A DNA stretch of 43,577 nucleotides from Planctomycetota bacterium (GTDB lineage: Bacteria > Planctomycetota > PLA2). The stretch lies in contig JAJFFF010000053.1 in NCBI GenBank assembly GCA_021776785.1, positions 1-43,577 on the forward strand. Reading direction: 5' to 3'. Position numbers and translations under genes: made by a program. A model generated the notes under the pieces. It had not been told where the DNA came from. It made no database searches and saw only the letters and a list, made by a program, of their open reading frames with translations. Below, in pieces: positions 7,273-15,384 of this stretch; position 1 is the stretch's first letter, and the number at the start of each line of letters is the position of its first letter.

Positions 7273-8732
7273 GAAATCGGGGCGCGGCGCTTGCGACGCA
7301 TCGCGCGGTAGCTCTCTTTGGTCTTGTCTTCACGCATGACGACAAACACGAGCACCATGAGGCCGAGCAAAAACAGGCCGGCCACAACCAACGAACCCGT
7401 GTGATCGGGCGGCGGCAAAACCACTTCCTCGAGCACCGTCAACACCATCATCGGCGCCAATCGGTCGACGCCGCCGAGTGAGTGGTAGAGCTTGGTCTTG
7501 TAGTAAAAACCTGCAAAGCGAATGCGCGTGCGTTTTTTCCACGGGCGATGCCCCAGAGGCGCCGGCGCCAGAAACTGAATCAGCTTTTGACGATCGGTTT
7601 GGATCCATCCCGTGATGCACTCGGTGATGCCGGCGTCGTTGGGCGCGATCGACGCGGCGGTGTAGTGAATGCCTTCGACCGCGATGATGCCGAGCCCGCC
7701 TAAGTACTCCGCGCGATGGGCCTTGGCGTTGCCGACCAACTCCTCGAACTCTTTGCCCACCGGAAACAGCTTGGGCTTGAGACCTTCTTTTTCGCGCAGC
7801 GCCGCGCCCGCTTCGCCGGCGCGCGGTTCGGCATATTTCACCAACCGATAGAGCGCCCGCGGAAACTCCTTGGACATGATCGCGCGCCCGTACGGTGTGT
7901 CCGCGTCCGCAGGATCGTCCACGATGTCGTCGAACGGCACATCGGCCAGCGTCTTCACGGGCACGGTGGCGTAGTCGCGGTCAATTTTGGTAGCCACCAC
8001 GAGCACCGACGGCGCTTCGTCCCCGATCTCGTCGTGAAAGTTTTTGACAAAGATGCCGCGTCCGCGCACCCAGCCATCCACGATCGGGCTGGTCCGCGGT
8101 GCCGCGGAGAGTTCGTTCGGGTCCGCCCAGCTCGGGCCGATCGGCGCGACGAACGTAACGCGGTGCTCGCTTCCCTCGAGCTTGATCCGACCGCGGTACA
8201 CGAGGCCGATCTCGACTTCGCTCGCGCCGTAGAGTTCCTCGTAGGGCTCCTCGCGGAGGTATTCCAACTCGCCGCGGAAGCGAACGTAGCGCCCGCGCCA
8301 CGGCTCGGAGTCTTTGGCGATTACCGGAATGTTCTCCGGCGTCAGCGGTACCAAGTTGTAGTTGAAGTCCTGCACCGCCGGCGTGCCGCGCGATTCCAAA
8401 AGGAGGTGCGAAATCACATCGTTTTGCCACCACATCCGATCGTTCTTGGTGCCGTCCTCGATTTTTTCGAGGATCGAGCGGTCCAAGACGGGAACGCCGA
8501 TCACGCCGTCGTCACGCTTCTTCACTTCCACCGACGGAGCGCCATCGTTGGTCCCGCCGCGGTTCTCGGGGTTCGTCGAGTAGCTCTTGAGTCCCAGCAT
8601 GCCCGCGATGAGCATGAGCAAGACCAGAAGCATCGCGTAGACACGCGCCTTCGGGTCGCGAACCGCTAAGGGATTGCGCGCGCCCTTGCGGCTCCGTCCA
8701 CCCCGTTGGCGTTGATTGAGATCTTTGAACAT
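7269..8732 (-). CDS. Two-helix membrane protein with repeated OB-like modules, function unknown
   Basis: 487 aa. A basic N-terminus (KDLNQRQRGGRSRKGARN) is followed by a membrane helix at about 33-50 and a second one near the C-terminus (LVVAGLFLLGLMVLVFVV), after which a basic tail returns to the cytoplasm; the roughly 400 residues between should be periplasmic. Two similar modules are visible, one around WRGRYVRFRGELEYL and one around TRIRFAGFYYKTKLYH with VDRLAPMMVLTVLEEV. Such modules recur in hypothetical proteins of Planctomycetes. The start is ATG 8732 with GGGAG five bases upstream. It is co-transcribed with the AroB-like gene through a GTGA overlap. I cannot assign a function. Confidence 0.8.
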   Translation of the reverse strand: MFKDLNQRQRGGRSRKGARNPLAVRDPKARVYAMLLVLLMLIAGMLGLKSYSTNPENRGGTNDGAPSVEVKKRDDGVIGVPVLDRSILEKIEDGTKNDRMWWQNDVISHLLLESRGTPAVQDFNYNLVPLTPENIPVIAKDSEPWRGRYVRFRGELEYLREEPYEELYGASEVEIGLVYRGRIKLEGSEHRVTFVAPIGPSWADPNELSAAPRTSPIVDGWVRGRGIFVKNFHDEIGDEAPSVLVVATKIDRDYATVPVKTLADVPFDDIVDDPADADTPYGRAIMSKEFPRALYRLVKYAEPRAGEAGAALREKEGLKPKLFPVGKEFEELVGNAKAHRAEYLGGLGIIAVEGIHYTAASIAPNDAGITECITGWIQTDRQKLIQFLAPAPLGHRPWKKRTRIRFAGFYYKTKLYHSLGGVDRLAPMMVLTVLEEVVLPPPDHTGSLVVAGLFLLGLMVLVFVVMREDKTKESYRAMRRKRRAPIS

Positions 8733-8775
8733 GTCGTCTCCCGGCCGGGGCGGGATGTCGCGCTACCAGACGTTC

Positions 8776-8781
8776 ATTATA
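8776..8781 (-). promoter_or_regulatory. Perfect -10 box (TATAAT) for the 8732-6310 operon
   Basis: TATAAT on the minus strand, in an otherwise GC-rich 176-bp divergent gap between this operon and folC, lies about 43 bases upstream of ATG 8732 and implies a normal leader with the GGGAG ribosome site. No strong -35 is visible at the expected spacing. Confidence 0.5.
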
Positions 8782-8896
8782 CCGCGTCGTGTCGAAGAGC
8801 GCTTGTCCTGCTCGACGCGTGGGCTTTTCGAGCGCACGGATAAGCCCCCGGCCAAAATCGTTGCGGCGGGTGCGACCGGGAGGTGGCGGGGCGATT

Positions 8897-8902
8897 TATG
8901 AT
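8897..8902 (+). promoter_or_regulatory. Candidate -10 box (TATGAT) directly before folC
   Basis: TATGAT ends six bases before the chosen GTG start of folC at 8909. The only purine-rich stretch (GGGAGGTGG) is about 18 bases or more from the start, too far for a normal ribosome site. A transcript starting at or near the GTG would be leaderless. Confidence 0.4.
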
Positions 8903-8908
8903 GCGCGC

Positions 8909-10189
8909 GTGCCGCTCCAGACGATCGACGAGGCGCTCGCGGCGCTCTCCCAACTCACCAACTACGAGCGGACGCGCGCCGACGGTCCGCGCGCCTTCGA
9001 CTTGGCGCGACCGCGCGCGTTGCTCGCTCGGTTGGGCCGCCCTGATCTGCGTATGGGGGCGCGGATTGCCCAGATCGCCGGTACCAAGGGCAAGGGCTCC
9101 ACGAGCCGCTATCTTGCGCGGACCTGGACCGCCGCCGGAGCCAAAACGGGGCTCTACGCATCCCCGCATCTGGAGCGCATCACCGAACGCATCACGATCG
9201 ACGGCGTGGAGATCACGGAGTTGGAGTTCGCGACGGCGGTCGAGCGCGTCCTCGCCGCGGTCGACAGCGAGACCACGTTTTTCGAAGCGTTGCTCGCGGT
9301 CGCCTGTTTGCATTTCGCGCGCGCGGGCACCGACGCCGCCGTTTTGGAAGTCGGACTGGGCGGACGGCTCGATGCGACCACGGCGGTCCCGACGACGCAC
9401 AACGTCATCACGGAGATCTCGCGCGATCACACCGAAATTCTGGGCGACACCCTTGCGTTGATCGCGGCGGAAAAGGCGGCCACGATTCGGAACGGCGTGC
9501 CCGTGTGGAGTGGTGTGGATCCGGAGACCGAAGCGGGATCGGTCATCGCACATGTGGCCGAAGAACGCGGCGCTCCGTTTTGCTACGTCGCCTTTCCCGA
9601 CGACGTGTCGGCCTCCGCGGCTGGTTTGGTGTGGGACGGCGCGCACCTGCAAGCGCTCGGGCGACATCAAGCACACAACGCCGCGCTCGCGGTGGCAGCG
9701 AGCGGTGTCGCGCGCGCCGTGTGGGAACCGGCCATCGCGGCGACCATACACCCGGGGTGTTGCGAACGCCGCGACGGGTCACCGGCGCTGCTGCTCGATG
9801 GGGCGCACACGGTAAGCAGCATCGCCGCCACGGTGGCATGTTGTCGCGACCACTTCCCGGGGCAAGCACCTCATCTCGTGTTCGCCCTGGCGCGCGACAA
9901 GGACCTTTCGGGCATCGTGGACGTGCTGGCGCCGTTTGTCTCGAGTGTGCGCTGTGTGCGCGTGGACGCCAAGCGCGGCATGCCGTCGGCTGAACTCGCG
10001 GCGGCGCCGGCGTGGCAGGCGCGGGCGGAGTCCGTGGGCGACGACGATCCCGCGGCGTGGCGTGCGAGCCTCGCTCAGGCGCGGGCGGATGCGGGGCCGG
10101 CGGGGCTGGTCCTCGTGACGGGTTCGCTCTATCTCGCCGGGGCGTTGCGCCCGCTGACCAGTCCGACGCTGAGCCATCGCGACGCGTGA
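8909..10189 (+). CDS. folC: Folylpolyglutamate / dihydrofolate synthase (FolC)
   Basis: 426 aa. This Mur-ligase-type enzyme adds glutamate to folates (and to dihydropteroate in bifunctional forms) using ATP. Motifs in order: AQIAGTKGKGSTSRYLA (P-loop), YASPHLERITERI, FFEALLAVACLHFA, VLEVGLGGRLDATTAV, TEISRDHTEILGDTL and IAAEKAATIR; the C-terminal domain contains LLLDGAHTVSSIAATV. The GTG at 8909 gives PLQTIDEALAALSQLTNYE, the normal FolC beginning; a nearby ATG at 8899 is out of frame. It is divergent from the AroB-like operon and 47 bp before radA. Confidence 0.93.
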   Translation: MPLQTIDEALAALSQLTNYERTRADGPRAFDLARPRALLARLGRPDLRMGARIAQIAGTKGKGSTSRYLARTWTAAGAKTGLYASPHLERITERITIDGVEITELEFATAVERVLAAVDSETTFFEALLAVACLHFARAGTDAAVLEVGLGGRLDATTAVPTTHNVITEISRDHTEILGDTLALIAAEKAATIRNGVPVWSGVDPETEAGSVIAHVAEERGAPFCYVAFPDDVSASAAGLVWDGAHLQALGRHQAHNAALAVAASGVARAVWEPAIAATIHPGCCERRDGSPALLLDGAHTVSSIAATVACCRDHFPGQAPHLVFALARDKDLSGIVDVLAPFVSSVRCVRVDAKRGMPSAELAAAPAWQARAESVGDDDPAAWRASLAQARADAGPAGLVLVTGSLYLAGALRPLTSPTLSHRDA

Positions 10190-10236
10190 ATCGCGCCATT
10201 TGCGCGCCATGTAACCTCCGCGCGTCTTAGTAGGTG

Positions 10237-11808
10237 ATGTTTGTTTGTCGAAGTTGCGATGCGCGCACGCCGCGCTGGTCGGGCCGGTGCACCCGGTGCG
10301 GGATTTGGGGCAAGGTCGAGGCGGTGACGGAGCTGCCCAGCGGCGCGGCCGTGGGATCGGCGTCGGGTCGGCGTGGGCCAGGCGGGAATCGATCGCCCCC
10401 ACCGCGCTTGCGTCTCTGCGACGTGGCGACCGATCCGTTGCCGCGGCAGGCGACCGGCTTTGCCGAACTCGACCGCGTTCTCGGCGGCGGCGCCGTGCCC
10501 GGCAGCACCATCTTGATCGGCGGTGAACCGGGCATCGGCAAGTCGACGCTGCTGCTGGCGGTCGCCGGACGCGCGGGCGTGGCGACGCCGTTCGCTGGAC
10601 CCGCGGCTGGGTCGCCGGCTGGGTCGCCATCTGGGTCGCCATCTGGGTCGCCGGCTGGATCGCCAGCTAGGTCGCCAGGCGTATCGGCGACGCCCACGCC
10701 TAATGACCGCGACGCTCGCGCGAAGCGTTCTCCTCGCACGCAAGCGCTGTATGTGGCGGGCGAGGAGGCGCCGCGCCAGATTGCCTTGCGCGCACGGCGG
10801 CTTGGGATCGCCGGCGACGATGTTTCGATTCTCGACACCACCGATCCCGGCGCGATCGCGGCCGCGCTGCTCGAGGGAGACTACGGCGTCGTCATCGTCG
10901 ACAGCGTCCAGAGCATGCGCAGCCCGGATGTCGATGGCGTTCCTGGCGGGCCCGCGCAGGTACGGCGGGCCGCGGAGACACTCGTGCCCGCGGCCCGCGC
11001 CACCGAGTGCGTTGTGATCTTGGTCGGCCAGGTGACGAAGGTCGGCGGGCTGGCGGGTCCGCGTTTTCTTGAGCATGCTGTGGATGCCGTCTTGTTGTTT
11101 GAAGGTGACCGGCATCTCAGCGTGCGCGCGTTGCGCGGCATCAAAAATCGCTACGGCCCCACCGACGAGATTGGCCTGTTCTCCATGCGCGACGACGGTC
11201 TGCACGAGCTGCGCGATGCGTCGTCGTTGCTTCTGGCCAACCGCGGCGAAACGGGACCGGGCTCCCTCATTGCGGCCGTTGTCGAGGGGCGGCGGGCGTT
11301 CTGTGTGGAGATCCAAGCGCTGCTTGTCGGTCGCGACAAGACCAGTCCGCGCCGCCGCGCGCAGGGGATGGATGCGGGGCGTGCCGAACTCATGGTCGGC
11401 TTGGTCGATACGCTCTACGCGCCGGAGGTGGCCAAGCGCGACGTATTCCTCAACGTGGTCGGCGGCCTCCGCGTCGAAGACCGCGGCCTCGACCTCGCCG
11501 TCGCCGCCGCTGTGCTCAGCGCCCAGCTCGGTTTTTCGGTGCCCGAGGACGCGGTCTTGATCGGTGAACTGGGGCTGCGCGGCGAGGTGCGCCCCGTCGC
11601 GCGCATGGAGCTTCGTCTAAAAGAAGCAAAGGCGATGGGTTTTAAGCAAGCGTTCGTGCCGCCCAACTCCCCGCGGACCCGTGGGCTCAAACCCATCGAA
11701 CTCAAAACCGTCGGCGACTTGTTGCGGTATGGCCACTTCGGCGTCGCCACAATGCCCGATGACACGACATCAAAAGTGAAACGAGACGCGGGAGATGTGA
11801 AGCCGTGA
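10237..11808 (+). CDS. radA: DNA repair protein RadA with low-complexity insertion
   Basis: 523 aa, longer than the usual 450-460. RadA is a RecA-like ATPase that drives branch migration in recombination. It has the N-terminal zinc finger (CRSCDARTPRWSGRCTRC), Walker A GGEPGIGKST, the RadA-specific KNRYG motif, and the C-terminal Lon-like domain (FLNVVGGLRVEDRGLDLAVA, GELGLRGEVRPV). The extra length lies between Walker A and the strand ALYVAGEEAPRQIALRARRLG: about 50 residues rich in GSPA/GSPS units where other RadA proteins have about a dozen residues. The insertion keeps the frame, so the protein may still fold. GTG 10234 just before the ATG is an alternative start. It converges on rsgA with a 9-bp gap. 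Confidence 0.93.
   Translation: MFVCRSCDARTPRWSGRCTRCGIWGKVEAVTELPSGAAVGSASGRRGPGGNRSPPPRLRLCDVATDPLPRQATGFAELDRVLGGGAVPGSTILIGGEPGIGKSTLLLAVAGRAGVATPFAGPAAGSPAGSPSGSPSGSPAGSPARSPGVSATPTPNDRDARAKRSPRTQALYVAGEEAPRQIALRARRLGIAGDDVSILDTTDPGAIAAALLEGDYGVVIVDSVQSMRSPDVDGVPGGPAQVRRAAETLVPAARATECVVILVGQVTKVGGLAGPRFLEHAVDAVLLFEGDRHLSVRALRGIKNRYGPTDEIGLFSMRDDGLHELRDASSLLLANRGETGPGSLIAAVVEGRRAFCVEIQALLVGRDKTSPRRRAQGMDAGRAELMVGLVDTLYAPEVAKRDVFLNVVGGLRVEDRGLDLAVAAAVLSAQLGFSVPEDAVLIGELGLRGEVRPVARMELRLKEAKAMGFKQAFVPPNSPRTRGLKPIELKTVGDLLRYGHFGVATMPDDTTSKVKRDAGDVKP
10605..10676 (+). repeat. 12-bp minisatellite within radA, six units
   Basis: Six head-to-tail copies of a 12-bp unit (consensus GGCTGGGTCGCC, with ATCTGGGTCGCC and two single-base variants) encode GSPA/GSPS tetrapeptides inside the ATPase domain of RadA. 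Units are a multiple of three, so copy-number change would not break the frame. Confidence 0.9.
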
Positions 11809-11817
11809 GTCGTGAGG

Positions 11818-12762
11818 TTAGTAATTCGGTTTCGCGTCGCGGCGAAATCCCGCGAGGAGCGCGGCGTACGAGTCGTACCGCCACTGCTGGATCGCCCCCG
11901 CCGCGACCGCCGCCGTGACGGCGCATTGCGGTTCGTTCTCGTGCAGACAGTCATTAAACCGGCAGTCGTCGGCGCGCTGCGCGAACTCGCGAAACCACAG
12001 ACCGATGTCTGCGATCTCTACGTTCCACAGTCCGAACTCGCGGATGCCCGGCGTATCGACGAGATAGCCGCCCCACGGCAAGCGGAGCAACGAGACGGTG
12101 GTCGTGGTGTGCGTACCCTTCCCGGACTGCTGCTGGACGTCCCCGACCCGAATCTTGAGCGATTCGTCGAGCGCGTTGGCGAGTGAACTCTTGCCGACAC
12201 CGCTGTGGCCCAGGAGAGATGTCGTGCGGTCCGTAAGGTAGGTCCGCACGTCTTCCACACCGGTGCCGTCGGTCGCCGAGACCTCAAACACGTCGTATCC
12301 GAGTTCTCGATACGTGTCGGTGAACACGGCGTAGCTGCGGTCCGGATCCAGATCCGTCTTGTTGATCACGATCCCGATGTCGAGACCGCGACTTTCAGCC
12401 GCGACCAAGAAGCGGTCGATCAGGTTGGGCACAAAGTCGGGTCGTTTGGCTGCCGCGACGACTAAAACTGTGTCGAGGTTGGCGACCAGCAGCTGTTCGC
12501 GACGCGGTTGACTCGGGTCCGGGCGGGACAGCACGCCCTGGCGCGGTTCGACGGCCACGATCGCAAAACCTTCACCGCTTTGTTCGATGTGGACACGGTC
12601 TCCCACGGCCACCGGCTTACGCCGCTTGCCCGTTTTTCGGCGAAGCGTCTTGCGGATCGAGCAAGCCCTTTCCTCGCCGCCGACGTCGACGACCAGCTGG
12701 CTTCCCTCGTCGCGTAAGACGACGCCCTTCAGGAGCGGTGCGCGCGGTGCGGAGTCGGTCAT
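11818..12762 (-). CDS. rsgA: Ribosome small subunit-dependent GTPase A (RsgA)
   Basis: 314 aa, normal length. RsgA is a circularly permuted GTPase that checks maturation of the 30S ribosomal subunit. An N-terminal OB-like domain (VVLRDEGSQLVVDVGGEE) precedes the permuted G motifs: G4 VINKTDLD comes before G1 GHSGVGKSSLAN and G3 DTPGIREFGLW. The C-terminal zinc site is CRFNDCLHENEPQC. The ATG at 12762 overlaps the stop of the upstream RNA methyltransferase gene (ATGA, 12759-12762), so two ribosome or RNA-related genes are co-translated. Confidence 0.95.
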   Translation of the reverse strand: MTDSAPRAPLLKGVVLRDEGSQLVVDVGGEERACSIRKTLRRKTGKRRKPVAVGDRVHIEQSGEGFAIVAVEPRQGVLSRPDPSQPRREQLLVANLDTVLVVAAAKRPDFVPNLIDRFLVAAESRGLDIGIVINKTDLDPDRSYAVFTDTYRELGYDVFEVSATDGTGVEDVRTYLTDRTTSLLGHSGVGKSSLANALDESLKIRVGDVQQQSGKGTHTTTTVSLLRLPWGGYLVDTPGIREFGLWNVEIADIGLWFREFAQRADDCRFNDCLHENEPQCAVTAAVAAGAIQQWRYDSYAALLAGFRRDAKPNY

Positions 12763-13520
12763 ATGTCGGAGGCCGGCATCGCCTGCAGAGCGTGCATCAA
12801 GATGCCGCCCGCCACCGCGACGTTAAGGCTCTCTAGGTCGTTCGACATCGGAATCGAAATGACGCCGTCCGCGAGGTCGCGCACCGACGTCTGGACGCCG
12901 CGCGGTTCATTGCCGAGCACGAGCGCGTAGCGCCACGGGCGGACCTTGCGCCGGTCAAGCGGCTCCCCGGCGGTGTCGCCCACGTGAATGACGAACTCGG
13001 CCTGCTTGAGCGTGACCACGTCGCCGCGCCGCACCGGAATGCGAAAGATCGCACCCGCCGAGGCGCGAACGACCTTGGAATTGGTCGGATCCACCGCACC
13101 CTTCGTGGTCACGACCGCGTCGAGCCCCAACGCGGCCGCCGTACGGATCAGCGAGCCCATGTTGCCGGGATCGGCGACCTCGTTCGCGACGAGCACAAAA
13201 CATTCGCGCGGCAACGCGTCGACGTCCAACGGACCGCAAGGATCCTCGGCCCACGCAAAGAGGCCCGGCGGCGATTCCGTGTCCGTAAGTTCGGCGACGA
13301 CGTCCGCATCGATACCGACGACGGTGTGGCCCTGCGCCAGCAAAGCGTCGACGCGCGGGTGCTTCGCGGCCCCCTCGGTGACGTACAGCTCGCGCAACAT
13401 CTGGCTGCGGGCCGCCTCCTCCGCAAGATTGATGCCCTCCAAGAGGAGCGCGCGCTCGTGGACGCGGTTCTTGCGCCGCTTCAGCGAGCGCAGAAATTTC
13501 AATCGTGCTTTGCTGATCAA
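12759..13520 (-). CDS. SpoU/TrmH family RNA 2'-O-methyltransferase
   Basis: 253 aa. It has a substrate-binding N-terminal region (ISKARLKFLRSLKRRKNR, VHERALLLEG) and a C-terminal SPOUT knot with all three motifs: ADPGNMGSLIRTAAALGLD, YALVLGNEPRGV, and IPMSNDLESLNVAVAGGILM. The family 2'-O-methylates rRNA or tRNA using S-adenosylmethionine; which nucleotide is modified cannot be told. The start is a TTG at 13520, chosen because family members begin with ISKARLKFLRSL. Three bases separate it from the cytochrome gene upstream, and it overlaps rsgA downstream. Confidence 0.93.
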   Translation of the reverse strand: MISKARLKFLRSLKRRKNRVHERALLLEGINLAEEAARSQMLRELYVTEGAAKHPRVDALLAQGHTVVGIDADVVAELTDTESPPGLFAWAEDPCGPLDVDALPRECFVLVANEVADPGNMGSLIRTAAALGLDAVVTTKGAVDPTNSKVVRASAGAIFRIPVRRGDVVTLKQAEFVIHVGDTAGEPLDRRKVRPWRYALVLGNEPRGVQTSVRDLADGVISIPMSNDLESLNVAVAGGILMHALQAMPASDI

Positions 13521-13523
13521 AAG

Positions 13524-14333
13524 CTAGCGTCCGAGATACGCCAAGATGTCGCGCAAGGCGTCATCGGAAAGTCGTTCGGGTGTGTAGTACCCCATGGCGC
13601 TGGGGCGAAAACGGCGCTTGGCGTCAAAGCCGCGGACCTTGCGCACGATAAACGCCTTCCGCTTCTTGCCCGGCTTCAACGCAAAGGAGATGGAGTCGTC
13701 TCCGTCGTGATGACATTCGGCGCAGTTGTTGGCAAACCGCGTTTGCCCGCGCTTGGCGTCGCCGCCGTCGTACTTCGCGATGTCCTTGTGGACGCGCGGC
13801 TTGCCGACCTTGCGCTTGGGCAACGTCGTCTTGCCTTGGGGCACCCGTGTCTTCAAGACGGCCAAGAGATCCGACCGCTGCGCCGCGGAGAGTCCCTTCC
13901 GCCGCCCTTGGAACTTCTTGGCGCAAAACTGGCTGGCCTCGGCCGCATCGGCGTACGTGTTGCGGTTGCGCCATCCCGCGCGGATCGCCGCACCAAACAG
14001 CGTGTGCGCCTGCTTGCGCGGGGTTTGCTTCTGCGCCTTTTCCGGAGCCAGAATCGAGTGGCAGTGAAGGCAACTCGCGTACGCCAGCTCCCCGGTATCG
14101 GCCAGGAGCGCCCGCCCTCGCGCCTCAGGCGTGTCCGCCTTCTTTTCTTTGGTGTCGCCCTTCGGGTTCGCGTCGGGCTCGGCCGTAGCCAGACTCAAGC
14201 AAGAGAGCGAGGCCGCCATCGCCCAGGCCACCCGCCATCGCCCACCGCTCCGACGGGCTTGCGCGCGAAGGCCCGCCGAGCGCGGCCGCGTTTGTTGCGG
14301 TGTGGTCGAAGCGGAGTCTAGGTTCATCACCAT
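13524..14333 (-). CDS. Secreted dihaem cytochrome c
   Basis: 269 aa from ATG 14333 (GTG 14330 and ATG 14327 are close alternatives). A basic stretch then WAMAASLSCLSLATAEP looks like a signal peptide with a cut near residue 51, preceded by an unusually long n-region. Two haem-binding motifs are present: CLHCH at 88-92 and CAECH at 204-208, the latter in a typical class I cytochrome fold with a likely Met ligand in FRPSAMGYYTP and the final helix DDALRDILAYLGR. It is probably a periplasmic electron carrier; its partner is unknown. TAGAAT on its strand lies 4-10 bases before the candidate starts, suggesting its own promoter. Confidence 0.88.
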   Translation of the reverse strand: MVMNLDSASTTPQQTRPRSAGLRAQARRSGGRWRVAWAMAASLSCLSLATAEPDANPKGDTKEKKADTPEARGRALLADTGELAYASCLHCHSILAPEKAQKQTPRKQAHTLFGAAIRAGWRNRNTYADAAEASQFCAKKFQGRRKGLSAAQRSDLLAVLKTRVPQGKTTLPKRKVGKPRVHKDIAKYDGGDAKRGQTRFANNCAECHHDGDDSISFALKPGKKRKAFIVRKVRGFDAKRRFRPSAMGYYTPERLSDDALRDILAYLGR

Positions 14334-14337
14334 GCGT

Positions 14338-14343
14338 ATTCTA
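14338..14343 (-). promoter_or_regulatory. Candidate -10 box (TAGAAT) of the cytochrome gene
   Basis: TAGAAT on the minus strand, followed by four bases and the ATG at 14333 (seven to GTG 14330, ten to ATG 14327). The spacing fits a leaderless transcript from one of the later start codons. It lies in the 61-bp gap after the pseudouridine synthase gene, where nothing else was seen. Confidence 0.35.
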
Positions 14344-14394
14344 TGCGCTCAACTAAGAGTCAGCGGCGCAGAACTTCGCGCCGGACGGGCGTGG

Positions 14395-15375
14395 TCAAGC
14401 ATCCGCGTCTGCGCCGCCCACGGCGCGCATCCGCTGGATCAGTTGCACCATCGCTTCGGGCAGCGGCGCCTCGATCCGCAGGGCCGCTCCGGTCACCGGG
14501 TGGTCAAACCGCACTTCATGCGCGTGCAGCACAAACCGCTCGAACCCGTGCGGCGCCAAACCGTCTCCGTAAAGATGATCGCCCAAAACGGGAACGCCGA
14601 GATGGGCCGCGTGCACCCGAATCTGGTGCGTCCGCCCCGTCCCGATGCGAACCGCGACATGCGTGGCGTAGTCGAATCGCTCCGAAACGATGAACTCACT
14701 CCGGGCGCTTTTGCCGGCATGTTGGTCCACCGCCATCAAAATGCGCGAATCCGCAACCGGGCCGATCGGCGCGTCCACAGATTTTCGCTCCCAGTCAACG
14801 GATCCCAGAACGAGCGTCGCATACGCCTTGCGTACCGCGCCCGCGGTCAACATGTCCGAGAAGGAGCGCCGCACTTCGTCCCGTTTCGCCACCAACAACA
14901 CGCCCGACGTGAACTGATCGAGGCGATGCGCGAGCTTGGGAAGACCCGCGCCCGTCGCGTCCCCCTCGGCCCCGCCGCTTCCGTACCGCGCGTGCAACGT
15001 CTGCAACAGCGTTCCCTGCTGGTGCACGCCCACCGGATGCACGACGACACCGGATTCCTTGTCGAGCGCGAGCAAGTACTCGTCTTCGTACAGCACGCGC
15101 AGCTGGGGCTCTCGGATCGGCACATCCGACGGCGGACGCTGCACGGAGACGACAACGCGATCCCCCGCGCGCACCTTCGTCGCGGGCTTGCGCTTGATGC
15201 CGTTGAGCAACGCGCCGCCCGATTCGATCATCTCTTGGATGCCCGCGCGCGAACGCCAGGGAATCCGACGCACCAAGAAGCGATCAAATCGCCCCTCGTC
15301 CGGCGCGTCCACGACCAACTCCAACCGCTCCAGCGGTTGGGACAGGTCGCGGTTTTTCTTGTACAGCCGACTCAC
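14395..15375 (-). CDS. rluD: RluA/RluD family rRNA pseudouridine synthase
   Basis: 326 aa. An N-terminal S4 RNA-binding domain (GRFDRFLVRRIPWRSRAGIQ, ESGGALLNGI) precedes the catalytic domain. Catalytic motif HRLDQFTSGVLLVAK contains the nucleophilic Asp of RluA-type enzymes, which isomerise uridine to pseudouridine in 23S rRNA or tRNA. GTGRTHQIRVHAAHLGVPVLGD is the conserved later motif. RluD (23S helix 69) is the nearest functional guess because of the S4 domain, but RluC cannot be ruled out. Nine bases separate it from lptG, so it is part of the lptFG operon. Confidence 0.9.
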   Translation of the reverse strand: MSRLYKKNRDLSQPLERLELVVDAPDEGRFDRFLVRRIPWRSRAGIQEMIESGGALLNGIKRKPATKVRAGDRVVVSVQRPPSDVPIREPQLRVLYEDEYLLALDKESGVVVHPVGVHQQGTLLQTLHARYGSGGAEGDATGAGLPKLAHRLDQFTSGVLLVAKRDEVRRSFSDMLTAGAVRKAYATLVLGSVDWERKSVDAPIGPVADSRILMAVDQHAGKSARSEFIVSERFDYATHVAVRIGTGRTHQIRVHAAHLGVPVLGDHLYGDGLAPHGFERFVLHAHEVRFDHPVTGAALRIEAPLPEAMVQLIQRMRAVGGADADA

Positions 15376-15384
15376 GCGCTTTCC

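Noticed and set aside
10129..11316. Minus-strand open frame of 395 codons opposite radA
   Set aside because: Shadow created by high GC and the minisatellite; RadA motifs are on the plus strand.
12984..14321. Long plus-strand open frame (445 codons) opposite the methyltransferase and cytochrome genes
   Set aside because: GC-rich antisense frame; the minus strand encodes two clear families.
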